A stretch of 64,000 bases of DNA from Aedes albopictus (Eukaryota > Arthropoda > Insecta > Diptera > Culicidae), in the NCBI RefSeq assembly GCF_035046485.1, contig NC_085138.1, positions 7,501,409-7,565,408 on the forward strand. The letters run 5' to 3'. The translations under genes were made by a program, and so were the position numbers. Shown here piece after piece: positions 52,730 to 63,184 of the stretch. Within the stretch, counting starts at the first letter, position 1; every line of letters starts with the position of its first letter. The notes below the pieces were generated by a model, which saw nothing but the letters and a program-made list of their open reading frames with translations, did no database searches and was not told where the DNA came from.

Positions 52730-53138
52730 TTTCTTCATATTTTTCAGCGATACTTTCGGAAATATCTGTGGAGGCTTTTTCAATATTCCTACAATTACTT
52801 CAGAAATTTCTGCAGGGATTTTTGCAAAAGTTGTTCCGGATTCTTCCGAAGTTGTTCCAGCAATTCCTTCAGGAATTACTCAAACGATTTCTTCAGAGCG
52901 TCCTCCAGGAATTCATCTATGGGAATGTACCAGGGCTGGACGCTGACAACGCAGGAAATAATTCATCATACATCTTGTCAGTAATCTGCCAAAGCATTGC
53001 AATGATCTTTTTATGGAATTTGCTACACATGCCAAGAGCTCTGCTCATCGTAATCATCGATAAAGTTAGAAAGGGAAGAATGAGATTAGGGCAAATATAT
53101 AAAACTAAGTATGGCATGGAGTATACATGGTTTGGCAC
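52730..53138. other. Short periodic array and unrecognised sequence
   Basis: 52740-52920 has TTCAGGAATTACTC / TTCTTCAGAG repeats of the 12-bp array type. A 161-codon plus frame (52714-53199) starts in the array and runs into the following hairpin, and is judged spurious. Confidence 0.45.
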
Positions 53139-53277
53139 TATGGATTACTGTACGAATTTATACTGGCCTGCTTACTCTCACACGAAATTTGACGTTTGAG
53201 CGGTGTCGGCACCGCTCAAACGTCAAATTTTCTGTGAGAGTAAGCAGGCCAGCATAAATTCGTGCAGTGGACCATTA
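53139..53277. mobile_element. Small fold-back MITE forming a long hairpin
   Basis: The left arm (ACTGTACGAATTTATACTGG... AAATTTGACGTTTGAGCGGTG) and right arm (CACCGCTCAAACGTCAAATTT...) pair over about 60 bp, with loop TCGG near 53207. Confidence 0.85.
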
Positions 53278-53661
53278 TGGGTACTCTACAAAACAATTTA
53301 TTAATATGAAGTGCTCCGCGTGTCAAAAGGCTGAAACCCCCTACATTATAAATCATCTAATACAAACTGCAAGTTCAAACTGGTTGGATATTAAAGATTT
53401 CACTTTTATATCCTTCAAAAGAAGAATATTAAAGATGTTAATAAGTCCAAGGCTTGTGCAGTCTCTCCTCTGTGTTCCAATGATCACCCGTATTTATACT
53501 ACCTTAGGTAGACATAATGAAACATACCTAGACATTTAGGTACTGTAATGAATAGTATTTTATGTAGGTAGATATCCTATGCACACAATCATTAGGTAGA
53601 CACTACATTCACCAATCAAAAATGTTCATAAAATCGAGATAAAATCATAGAAGTAAAATGT
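53278..53661. other. AT-rich interval, no gene
   Basis: A 90-codon plus frame is not recognised. TAGGTAGACA-type words recur between 53510 and 53605. Confidence 0.4.
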
Positions 53662-54258
53662 AGGGTAAAAGGGTATAATGCGCCCCACCGGGGCAAAACG
53701 CCCCTCTTCGTTTTCTAGCGATTCAAGCGCTTTTTGCATGCGTGATCGATTAGAAATCTCAAATATTGAATATTTATTGCCATCAAGCTGGTCCGTTAGT
53801 GGATTGGTACAGAAAGGCAATAAAAATATCAAAAAGTCTGAAATCAAAGCTTTTGGCGTAATATTTTACCTCTTGTGAGCTGACTTTATTGTAAACGAAG
53901 CTAGTTCTGTTCGCTTGTGTTACTTTGCAACTTTTATGCAGTTAAACACTTGTTGAAAGACCCTCCTAGGATAAGCATGTGGTGGAATTATCCCCTGGGA
54001 CAGTTTTATCACGGGGCTGGACGTTTTTCTTTTGATGGGGCGTATTGCCCCGTTTGTTTTGAAAAGGCAAATTTTGGAACATTTTCGAAAAACGTTTCAA
54101 AGCTTCCATAGCCACCTCTCCAAAGGCAAAGTTCGCATGTAACACTTCACTAACTTTAGTAACAACGATTTGCAGTGAACAATAGATGGAAAAAGGCGCC
54201 AGTTTCAGATATATTGCCATTTCTGCTTAGGGGGGGCATATTATACCTGTTTACCCTA
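53662..54258. mobile_element. MITE with TAGGGTAAA ends and TA target
   Basis: The left end TAGGGTAAAAGGGTATAATG pairs with the right end TATTATACCTGTTTACCCTA, and both are joined to TA, the Tc1/mariner-type target. GCCCC/GGGGC blocks follow inside each end. No intact frame is present. Confidence 0.75.
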
Positions 54259-54600
54259 CATAAAATCGAGGATCTATATAATCGAGCGTCCACTTAATCG
54301 ATGTATACCTGTATTACTTTACTTAACAGTTATATTGAAATTTTCTAAACTTACGAATATATAGGATCGGAACATTTGGCATAGTCTTTTAGCATAATCC
54401 AAATGCACCCTTCTTTGTTATGCCAAGTGACCTTATGCTTAATGACAAAGACCCCGAATATACAGTTCCAAAGAAGCTTCCAAAATTATTGGAAACTTTA
54501 TAAGTCGGTGAAATTTGCGCCATTATTCATGTGTGTATTTATCAGTCCGAACAGTCCAGAATTTGGTTTTAACAATAAATTTCGATCCTCAACCCCACTT
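54259..54600. other. AT-rich spacer with a few GGCATA words
   Basis: About 54370-54450 holds TTTGGCATAG, TTAGCATAAT, TTATGCCAAG and TTATGCTTAA, a decayed relative of the 23.9-kb repeat cluster. Confidence 0.45.
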
Positions 54601-55240
54601 GCATCACTTTGAAAACAATCTGGCAACCCTGGTCAGCAGCGGCACTCTGCTTCTTCTTCCACTTGTTTTTCACTCCCGCGATGCCCGCGAGATACTTTGC
54701 CTCTCTTTCGCTCGCACTGTTCTACCGCACGGCCAATCATCTTCGGTCTTTTTCACTCTCCCGCAAGCGTAAAAGCGTAGCACCACACAAAACTCCGCAC
54801 ACAGTCGACTGATTCTTGGGATGGCTTGCTGCTGTGAAATCCTCCAACCAACCAACCCAGGAGGAAAATGGAAATCACCCTAGTGCACGCACAGACACCC
54901 GATTTTCACCTTGAAAAAACACACCTGACGGACGCGTAAACCGGCCACCAACTGGATCACGACGTCGAGAACAACTTCGCGAACCGTTTTTCGCACACGG
55001 GGCCACCCGAGGGGCCGAATAATTTCCGGAAAATTGAGTCAAAAGCTGGCTCCACCACACGATCGTTGGCTTTATAGTCTAGCGCACACACAAAACACTC
55101 GCCACTGGCTGGCGATACGGGGTCGACCACTGCTCGAAAAGCAACGAACCGCGAGCTGCTCGAACGAAATGCGTGGTAGCCATTTTTCCTGCAGTGCTGC
55201 TCGAAAATAATGCGGTGATTTTGACAGCTGAAGCTGTCAA
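54601..55240 (-). promoter_or_regulatory. GC-rich island, candidate promoter and 5' exon on the minus strand
   Basis: Repeat-free and CG-rich compared with the surrounding DNA. On the minus strand GGAAAAATGGCTACCACG (about 55185) gives an ATG in good context, but the frames of 61-105 codons resemble nothing known. GTCAG|GTGTGT and CAAG|GTGAAAAT near 54910-54930 are possible minus-strand donors. It may be a distal first exon of the gene at 34 kb or a separate transcript. Confidence 0.35.
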
Positions 55241-55724
55241 TGTGGGAACGGGGGGTGATGCATGAAAAGTACACGGAACTAAAAATCTATACACGAAAAA
55301 TCCAAACTACCTACTTTTGGGGCACTTTTCCCCAAAATTTAGTATTCTCAATGAGCCATTTTACCAGGGGGATGACGAAGGGCCCGAATCATCTACCCAG
55401 CATTCAATTCAACATGGCGTCCAATGTTTTTGTTTTGATTGCTTAATTCATGGAAAACATGCGCTGGAACTGCTTCGCTGCTACATATAATATCGTGCAA
55501 AGTGATAAGGAAAGAGAAACAATCATCAAAAACAACGATTTCGTTCGAAATGTGTAATTTACGAAATAAGCATTAACAACACACGAGCCACACACCCGAA
55601 AATCAGGAACAAGTTAGGGTAAACCGACCAGAAAGTGGGTACCAAAACGCGCCGTACCAAAAACGATGTTGGGTGAAGCGGCGATGTATGTACCAAGTTT
55701 GACAGCTGTGTCACCCCACTGCAT
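55241..55724. other. Interval without a recognised gene
   Basis: Short frames only. It ends where the CCATTTTACGA-family element begins. Confidence 0.35.
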
Positions 55725-56430
55725 TTTACGAAGTGACAACAATGTTGATAATGCGACGCTGTTCGGAAATGGTAAACACTTGGGGCAGGACACTGTGCTG
55801 GAGAGTACATTTTCCTTCACAGAGTTGCACAGAATTCCTCCAGATTGCTCCCGTTTTTGCGTGGGTGTTGCCTGATTCATCGCAAAATCAAAACAATATT
55901 GCCCGATATCTCGCCTTTCTTGCAGTTTTAGGGGTGTTTTTCAACAAATTTCGTCGATCATTGGTGAAAAAAGTTACTCAGCATTTCTCAGAGTTACTCT
56001 TTTTTGCACAGTGTCTTGCCCCTAGGGTGAACATGATCAATCCACCAACATTCCGATTTTTTTCTCGTGTTCAAAGTTTATTATTTTCCATTCGCGATGG
56101 AAATTTTGATGGATAGTTGTTACAAAATTAGCTAAAATAGGCTCAAAACAATGTTTATCCTTCTCCTCGCTTTCCAATGGCTTGACAGCGGCAAATGGAG
56201 ATATTGTGACAACAGTTTTGATTATATCCGCAGCACCTAGATAACAATACTCTTCAATCAATCACACAGGTTCAACAAGGTTTAACATAACCGCTATCTT
56301 CAATGTTTGGCTCCCGATGATAGAGCATATTGAGTCAGTCCGCGACACTCAGATTTTGGTGGGTTATTGGACGATATACCTCCTGTCAAAATTCATTCAT
56401 AAAATGACTCGTAAAATGGACTATTGAGAT
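55725..56430. mobile_element. CCATTTTACGA-family fold-back element, interrupted
   Basis: The left arm TTTTACGAAGTGACAACAAT (55727) and right arm CTCGTAAAATGG (about 56408-56420) match the element at 57153-57523. A 247-bp hAT-type MITE sits in its left arm (55779-56025). The middle is not recognised. Confidence 0.6.
55779..56025 (+). mobile_element. 247-bp hAT-type MITE, copy 1 (CTTGGGGCA ends)
   Basis: The ends CTTGGGGCAGGACACTGTGC and GCACAGTGTCTTGCCCCTAG pair. An 8-bp duplication with one change, GGTAAACA/GGTGAACA, flanks it (55771-55778 and 56026-56033). Copies 2 and 3 are in the opposite orientation. Confidence 0.85.
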
Positions 56431-56569
56431 CTCCAAATTTTATCTCACGAAACCTATCCCAAGCCTATCCATATACGGGAGATGTTTACAAAGTTCTTTT
56501 ATACAGCTTTTTATACACGTGAAATTTGAACACAAATCACTACCACAGAGGCTTTTGGATAATACAGGT
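56034..56569. other. Interval mostly inside or beside the CCATTTTACGA element
   Basis: No gene is recognised. A minus-strand frame of 74 codons has no motif. Confidence 0.35.
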
Positions 56570-56577
56570 ACCTATTA

Positions 56578-57098
56578 CTAGGGGCAAGACACTGTGCAAA
56601 CGAGAGTAACTCTGAGAAATTCTGAGTAACTCTTTTCACCAATGATCGACGAAATTGGTTGAAAAACACCCTTAAAACTGCAAGAAAGGCGAGCCATCTG
56701 GCAATATTGTTTTGATTTTGCGATGAATCAGGCAACACCCAAGCAAAAACGGGAGCAATCCGGAGAAATTCTGAGCAACTCTGTGAAGGAAAATGTACTC
56801 TCCAGCACAGTGTCTTGCCCCACACGCTAAGATCAGTTTACCTATTTTTCTAAAATATGGGTAAATTTTATTCAAATTTGCGTAAACTTTACGCAAATAT
56901 GGGTAAATAAAACTCATATTTTGGAAAAGTGCACAACCTCATTTATAGGTAATATTAATCCATATTTGGGTTACAATTACTCATGTGTGTCCACATTACC
57001 CATATTTGAGTTTTGTTAACCTATATTTGAGTATCATTTACGCATATTTGCGGTTGTGCACTTTTTGGAAAAAAGGTAAACTGATCTAAGCGTGCAAG
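56578..57098 (-). mobile_element. hAT-type MITE, copy 2, with another element in its end
   Basis: It starts CTAGGGGCAAGACACTGTGC, and its 8-bp duplication is ACCTATTA (56570-56577 and 57099-57106). The last bases (AG) are separated from the body by a 272-bp insertion at 56823-57094 and a duplicated CA. Confidence 0.85.
56823..57094. mobile_element. 272-bp MITE with CACGCTTAGATCAG ends and periodic interior
   Basis: The ends CACGCTAAGATCAGTTTACC and GGTAAACTGATCTAAGCGTG are nearly perfect inverted repeats, with CA duplicated. The interior repeats a (T)ACCCATATTTGAG / CGCAAATATGGGTAA unit about ten times, and GTGCAC words flank the centre. Confidence 0.8.
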
Positions 57099-57152
57099 AC
57101 CTATTACGTAATTTAATGTTAGTCATTTTACTGTCAGATGGGTGTAACACGC

Positions 57153-57523
57153 TAATGAGCCATTTTACGAAGTGACAACAATGTTGGTGATGATACAGTA
57201 GACGTTCGATAACTGCAACATGTTTACGTTTCACTTAGCGAGTAAAATTCGGTAACTGCAATGACTGACAGATGTCAACAAGTTGTCAAACGACAAAAAA
57301 TAACCGTGAACGTGATCCGACTGTTCATTTGGGCTAACATGGCGCACCATTTTGACGTTTGGCGGTGCGATAACTGCAAATTTGTTGCACTTACCGGACT
57401 TGCAGTTAAAAAGCATTGCAGTTAAACCGTTTGCACCGACCGAACGTCTACTGTATTGATTTTCACCGGTTATTGAACGCTACCTCCTGTCAAAATTCAT
57501 TCATAAAATCGGCTCGTAAAATG
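57153..57523. mobile_element. CCATTTTACGA-family fold-back element with nested MITE
   Basis: GAGCCATTTTACGAAGTGAC on the left and GGCTCGTAAAATGG on the right, with CCTCCTGTCAAAATTCATTC inside the right arm. A pogo-type MITE (57196-57453) is nested in it. Confidence 0.65.
57196..57453. mobile_element. 258-bp pogo/Tigger-like MITE
   Basis: The ends CAGTAGACGTTCG and CGAACGTCTACTG are inverted, and TA is duplicated (57194-57195 and 57454-57455). Ends of this form with a TA target are typical of the pogo group. There is no transposase. Confidence 0.85.
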
Positions 57524-57742
57524 GACTATTTACAAAGTCCAGTCCATATGTTAAAGATGGCTCTACGTCAAAGATCAAGCAAAGATAACCCGCATAACAA
57601 AATACTGTTTGTGTTAATCTCCACACAGTATGTCTCCTTTACCACTTACTGTAACTGTACCACGAACAGGTGTATCTCTGTTGAAAATATGAAACTCGAA
57701 GCATCCGACCATAAAGAACGGTCTATGAAAACCATATCAAAT

Positions 57743-57989
57743 CTAGGGGCAAGACACTGTGCAAACGAGAGTAACTCTGAGAAATTGTGAGTAACTCTTT
57801 TCACCAATGATCGACGAAATTTGTTGAAAAACACCCCTAAAACTGCAAGAAAGGCGAGATATCGGGCAATATTGTTTTGATTTTGCGATAAATCAGGCAA
57901 CACCCAAGTAAAAACGGGAGCAATCCGGAGGAATTCTGAGCAACTCTGTGAAGGAAAATGTACTCTCCAGCACAGTGTCTTGCCCCAAG
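57743..57989 (-). mobile_element. 247-bp hAT-type MITE, copy 3
   Basis: CTAGGGGCAAGACACTGTGC to GCACAGTGTCTTGCCCCAAG. The perfect 8-bp duplication TATCAAAT lies at 57735-57742 and 57990-57997. It has the same length as copy 1. Confidence 0.92.
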
Positions 57990-57997
57990 TATCAAAT

Positions 57998-58500
57998 TGT
58001 AACAATTGGGTTTTTAAATTAAGAAAAATGTATTGATTTTTTGCTTTTATACGAAAGAGCACGTTCTTCTGAACCACTATGATTTTTTTCAGATTTTTAG
58101 AACTTTATTTTGGTACCTAAAATCGATTTCGAAGAGATTTATCGAAATCACCTTTTGACAGCTGGGCAACTGCTTGACAGCTCCGCCCAGTACAAAATGC
58201 GACGAGGGGTGATTCGACAAATCGCTCCCATACAAACTTCAAATTGATTTTTAAATAGGTTCCCGGGCACCAAAATTCATGAAAATTTGGATTTCGGCTC
58301 AGTTTTGCATGCAGATTCAGAATATGTAATTATCTCAACACCGTTAAAGAAGCCAATTTGTCATATTGTGCAGAAATTATCGAACAATATAGTACCGAAA
58401 ACTCAAGAGGCATGGTGGCAATAAAGAGTAACCTTTTCTCAGACGGTTTGCGATTTCATTTGCGCAACACACTTACACATGTGCATTTCACTGTATTCCA
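57998..58500. other. AT-rich interval with a dispersed-repeat fragment
   Basis: 58245-58370 matches the repeat at 35.4-35.76 kb (TAGGTTCCCGGGCACCAAAA, TTTGGATTTCGGCTCA). No gene is recognised. Confidence 0.45.
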
Positions 58501-58535
58501 CTTGAATTCAACAGTTTGTTAAATAGTAGCTTTTA

Positions 58536-58935
58536 TCAGTATCTGTACCGATCGAACTTTGCAGTTTGCATTGAGAAGAAAAAAAAACAAAATCTTTCGC
58601 CCGCGAGTTGAGTGAACAACAAACTAAAAACTTGCCTCGGAAAATGCGCTTAGAGCGGTCTGGATGGATCAAGAGTAAGTTTTGCACGGCTAATAAATTT
58701 AGTTTTTTGTGCTCAGCGGACACTAATTGTTTTGCAGGATGCCAGAATTTGAAGTCAATTACAGGATCCGGCCTGACTGTGCGACTGCGAGGAGGCCGAC
58801 TGTGCGAAAGCGGGGGATATTGAATGCTGCTTGCGATTAAAAATCCGCTCTCACCGCAGTAATCTCCAGTTATTAGTTAATCGCCGTAGGTAATACCGAG
58901 CCCAGCATGTGGCTTTGGATTTGTATAATAAAAAA
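58536..58935 (+). CDS. Candidate small spliced gene (38 aa), unrecognised
   Basis: ATG at 58644 (context GGAAAATGC) opens an exon ending AAGA|GTAAGTT (donor 58675). A 63-nt intron with a perfect TTTTGCAG acceptor (58737) follows. The second exon continues in frame to TGA at 58821-58823. The joined frame is 38 codons: it starts MRLERSGWIK, crosses the junction as R, and ends RLCESGGY. TATCAGTATC (about 58535) is an initiator-like sequence, and AATAAA occurs at 58927. The architecture is that of a real pol II transcript with an intron of typical mosquito size. The peptide is basic and matches nothing I know, so it may be a non-coding RNA or a fragment of a retired gene. Confidence 0.4.
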
Positions 58936-59082
58936 CATCCAAAGAACGCATAAACGCTTTTATTTTTAAACAGTTCAAATATACGAGCAAATATACCCTT
59001 TACTTACATTCATATTTCTCTCATTGCACTCTACATACCTAGCCCGCCATATCTCTTGGATCTGCAGTTCTTAGGACATCTG

Positions 59083-60262
59083 GGGCCTGTAGCATAATGA
59101 AAATTTTACTAATAATATTAGTCTTGTAGCTTGTAATTTATAATTTTCTGTTGCATAAAAATACTACAAGTACAAGTTACAAGTCCAATACTACAAGTCG
59201 GTTGGACTAATATTATTAGTAGAATTTACAAGTGTATGTTGCATAAACAAACTACAAGTATAAAATATTAGCTATGACTTGTACTTTTGATTACAAGTCT
59301 CAAAGGTCTTGTAAAATAATTTACAAGTTAGATTTAAAGTATTGCAGAAGTCATATTTAGTTTTGAATATATCGATTTACCATTTTGATGAACTCAAAAG
59401 ATATTATTTATCTAACATGTCAAGCTTAATTCCAGTTTTCGACGATTAAATTTGGCAGTATGTATTCGAAACTCATTGAAGAGAAAATTGCGTTTATGTA
59501 CACTTTGTATCCAAAATATAATTTCTGCTGAGTCTCTCTAGTTCTCCAAAGTTTCTACAATACCCATCTTTGATTGGAGGTTCTTGGTAAAGTTATATAT
59601 TGTGGTCACTGCATAAGCACAGGTAAAGTTGCAGATGCGAAATAAATTTGAATCAATTGCTTGTATTGCGCATCATTAAGCTAATCAAGAGCTACAATAT
59701 ACATACACTAACTCGTATCGAGTTGCGACATATAAAAGTAGGTAAAAGCTCAATTTTTGCATCCCAGATCACTTAGGATTTTAACAAGAAGCATAATACA
59801 TGTTGCTAAATCTTTATACATTGTTTTTCAACCAGTACTATTAAATCTTTGGGACATTTTACTAAAAATCTAGGTACTTGCAGTGCCATACTTTGTAGAA
59901 AAATATTTCGTCAGAGCGGCCGAAAATTATCCAAACAGCACATGCATTTCTTCACCTATCGTATAAAGAATGCAAAACTTCGAAATAAATGAAATTATTT
60001 CCGGATGTTACGCGGAAAATGCAGAATATAAACAAACATCAACTGCCATTTCAAATTAATAGTGAACTGTCGGATGAATTTTGACAGGTAAATGAATCAA
60101 AACAACTTGTATTTTCATGATCACTAATATTACAAGTGCTAATAATATTAGTGGAAAATTGAGCCTTTATGCAACACAAATTATTAGCACTTGTAATATT
60201 AGTACTTGTAACTTGTAACTTGTAGCTAATATTATTAGCCTGATTATGCTACAGGGCCCTGG
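59083..60262. mobile_element. 1.18-kb fold-back element with ACAAGT/CTTGTA repeats
   Basis: The ends GGGCCTGTAGCATAATGA and TGATTATGCTACAGGGCCC are inverted. For about 150-200 bp inside each end, TACAAGTTACAAGT/ACTTGTAATATTAGT words repeat. CTGG may be duplicated at the edges. The middle (about 59400-60060) is unique-looking, with no frame. Confidence 0.8.
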
Positions 60263-60714
60263 TTTAACACTGATTTAAACTTTTTATTGACTTTAAGGAC
60301 AAACGCCTTGAAATCGCGCTTCAACAATGCATCAGAACTTCTGACGCACAAATCTCGAGAAGCAACAGAAGCAAGCTCCAAATAATACTGCATTTCATTA
60401 TTCTGTTCTTGCTCACTTGTAATAAACCCAAAATAAGAAGCTCAAGTGCGCTGGTTTTGTTTACCAACACATTTGTGCGATCAAAATCGTGAGTAGGTGC
60501 CAATGTCGGTCATTGTGGCGGCCATTTTGGAATTCTAACAAGTCTGTCCTTAAATTGATGTTTCAACTCATTCACTTTTTTCTCTTCCTTTCTTTTGCAT
60601 CAAAAAAGTCACAAACATCAATAAAACAAAGCACGGAAAAAATCTAAAACTGAATAAATAATTTAAAAATGCACGGAAGAATAATGTTTCGGAAAAGTGA
60701 ATGGTTCAAACGTA
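60263..60714. other. Interval without a recognised gene
   Basis: There are short frames only, and GTCGGTCATTGTGGCGGCCATTTTGG (60506-60531) is a short GC-richer patch. Nothing else is recognised. Confidence 0.35.
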
Positions 60715-61057
60715 CACTGAACGGCGGCTTGCGGTGAAAATTACTATTCTGAGGGTCAATTTAAATACACAACGCCACTAAATTTCTGCAGACTGAGTTC
60801 CGTTTCAATTCAACAGAATTATGTTTTCAATTTTACCATGGACTCGATTTTCAATTAAAAAAAGTTTCTGTTGGCAACCGGATTCGAACCAAGAACCTTG
60901 ACATCACCAGGCTCGCACGCTACTACTCGGCTATCGATTCGGTTGATGTGAGAAGAAACAAAACGCACACCAGAAGCGTTGGTCGATGATTATGCTTTGC
61001 CATAGTAAATTTAAAAACATTTTTATGGTTGTCATTACTGCAAGCCGCTTTTCAGTG
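60715..61057 (-). mobile_element. TA-flanked TIR element carrying a tRNA-like promoter
   Basis: The ends CACTGAACGGCGGCTTGCGG and GCAAGCCGCTTTTCAGTG are inverted and flanked by TA (60713-60714 and 61058-61059). On the minus strand it contains ATAGCCGAGTAGTAGCGTGC and GGTTCGAATCC, good A and B boxes of a leucine-type tRNA at correct spacing (60880-60945). Such a combination of DNA-transposon ends with a pol III head is unusual. The acceptor stem does not close, so it is not a working tRNA. Confidence 0.75.
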
Positions 61058-61207
61058 TAAAAAAAATCAGTTATTATACATAACAATCGAATGTAAATGT
61101 ATAGTAGCTACAATGTGCAAAGCTTTAAGCGAACCATTTCATTACAATATACTTTGTTGTAGTTGGTACACTGTATGGTGCAGGAATGGTTTTCACCAAA
61201 CACCTTA

Positions 61208-61430
61208 CACTGAAAAACGGCTTGCGGTAATGACTACCATAAAAATGTTTTCAAATTTACCATGGCAAAACATAATCATTGACAAACAAACGCTTTTTGT
61301 GGGCGTTTTGTTTCCTCTCATATCAACCAGTTCGATAGCCGAGTGGTAGCGTGCGAGCCTAGGTGCGAGCCTGGTGATCTTAAGGTTCTCGGTTCGAATC
61401 CGGTTGCAATGAAACGAAATTTAGTCTGGT
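61208..61430 (+). mobile_element. Second, 3'-truncated copy of the tRNA-bearing TIR element
   Basis: From CACTGAAAAACGGCTTGCGG (joined to TA) the sequence follows the complement of 60715-61057 through ATAGCCGAGTGGTAGCGTGC and GGTTCGAATCCGG, with an 18-bp internal duplication (GTGCGAGCC twice). The far inverted end is absent. Confidence 0.7.
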
Positions 61431-62010
61431 TATATGGTTAGTTTTTATCCGGGATCTGTCACTTCGCGAAACTCACGTGCTTTTGTTTTGGGCGGGAACA
61501 TGTTTTCTTTTGTTTTGCCTTGCGACTGTCACTGCGGCTGTGGACCTCGCGGGCGTACGACCATAGACTAATACACGGGTTCCCAACCGGTGGTCCGCGG
61601 CCCCCTGGGGGGCCGTGAACCCAGTCCAGGGGGGCCGCGATGTTACAAAAAAAAACCCAAGAGCCACAATTTGAGGAACAAATTTTCAGTATAAAACGCA
61701 CTTATAAGAAAAAAAATTTCGGCTGCGCCGCTATTTTTCAGCCACGACTTATATTAAATGTACATGTTGACATGTACAGGCTTGTCATTTGCTCCCGCAA
61801 TGTGCCTCAAATGCGAGGGGGACGACTCTTCCAGATATGATAGATTTTAAGCCAAAATTGGCCAAAACTTACAAAGATTCACATCTTTTTTCATAATTTC
61901 AATGAAATCGATCAAAATCACTCATATCTGAAATATCCGATAAAATCGATTATAATTTTTGCATAACCATATCGAATCGAATAAAACCAGTGCACATCTC
62001 TAGCCCAAAA
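61431..62010. other. Interval with a hAT-like end fragment
   Basis: CGGGTTCCCAACCGGTGGTC with GGGGGCC repeats (61577-61640) resembles the end of a hAT element, but no matching second end is seen. The remainder is AT-rich. Confidence 0.4.
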
Positions 62011-62019
62011 TGTCAAATT

Positions 62020-62540
62020 TTCTCGATTTGTTTACAATCGGATTTGAGGTCGGACTTTCTGCATAGCATTCGAGTGACGGGACGGCTGGTTCTGGTCATT
62101 CTGGTGCCTCCCTGAGAGTGCCTCCTGGTTCTGGTATTCCGCCTGGCGGATTGCGTTTCGACTGCCGGATTTTTTTGTGAGAGAGTCATTTGGCCTAGGA
62201 TTTGGTCGATGGATCTATCTTGGCGGTAGTGGAGTGGTGCAATCGTTGCCGTTCGCTTTGGAATCATGATAGGTAGTTGGAGTGGATGTTGGGATACGTT
62301 TGGTGTTCGGTTTGAGGGAAGATTCTTCGAGAGTACTGTTGTACTCTTCCTGGTGGCTCTGGACCATTTAACTCGTATACCACTTCCGGTGATTTTGAGC
62401 AAGCCTTTGATTTTTTCATCAGCGCCTTCGAAGATAGGTTTTTGGGTAAGTCGGGTTGAAACAATCGGCCTTGAGCCTGATCGAAGGTTTCATGTAGAAG
62501 AGCAAGATGTATCACTTAGGGAATGGATACTTGAATGGAT
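62020..62540 (-). pseudogene. Possible retrotransposon pol C-terminal remnant
   Basis: Two overlapping minus frames (62013-62402, 62264-62515) appear to be one coding region with a frameshift. They contain IKGLLKITGSGIRVKW or SPEVVYELNGPEPPGRV and an R/T/P-rich tail, reminiscent of the post-integrase end of gypsy-type elements. No catalytic motif is present, so the assignment is weak. Confidence 0.3.
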
Positions 62541-62550
62541 ACCATGACTT

Positions 62551-62811
62551 CTTAAACAATTCTTCTTTGTGGCTCTACATTTCTACTGAAACTTGGCCTA
62601 CCCCTCTTTAACAGTAACAGTGTTCTTTGAGCGCTTCCACAGTTTTTAAATAGCTTTCTGTGCCCATCATTGCAAGAACTCGTACATATATTGTGGAGCT
62701 AGGCAATGACACTATATCTAGGGAAGACGAGAAAAGTTCCCGATCAGAACGGGAGTCGAACTTGCTGGATCGGTGATCAGAAGCCTTATCCACATGACTA
62801 ACTGGAAACTT
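62551..62811 (-). mobile_element. Feilai-like SINE, diverged copy
   Basis: It shares TGGCTCTACAT, GCGCTTCCACAGTT and the tRNA-like head (GGGAGTCGAACTTGCTGG) with the copies at 25.0 and 45.8 kb. The 8-bp duplication CATGACTT (62543-62550 and 62812-62819) flanks it. Confidence 0.8.
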
Positions 62812-62874
62812 CATGACTTTTTCAATAGAAATCTAAATATGTACTCTATTTCCTTCTATGATTCTTAAGATGAG

Positions 62875-63001
62875 AGTACACAGGGTCAAATATTGGACCA
62901 AGCACAGATCAATGCTCAAATATCTGGTATGACTCGATCAAATTTTCATTAGTGCCAAACAGAACTAAACATTTCTTGTTAAACATTTGACCCTGTGTAC
63001 T
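62875..63001. mobile_element. 127-bp MITE with AGTACACAGGGTCAAAT ends
   Basis: AGTACACAGGGTCAAATATT and ...ACATTTGACCCTGTGTACT are inverted over 17 bp with one mismatch. The interior is AT-rich. Confidence 0.8.
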
Positions 63002-63184
63002 TGCACCTTTGGTTTATATGATTCAAGGCGATTGAAACTGCATTGGGTTTAAAGTTGGTTTGAAGCCTATTTTTAGACGAGCTTTTCTCAACACGTGTCT
63101 CATCTTGCGCCCCTTGTTTTTTTTACGGAAACTAACCAAAAAAAATTTTTTTTATCTAACAAAACCTGTTACTTTTTTTGTTAT

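Noticed and set aside
60880..60945. Functional tRNA gene (also 61331-61410, 47084-47150, 35165-35215)
   Set aside because: A and B boxes are good but the acceptor and anticodon stems do not close. They are tRNA-derived repeats.
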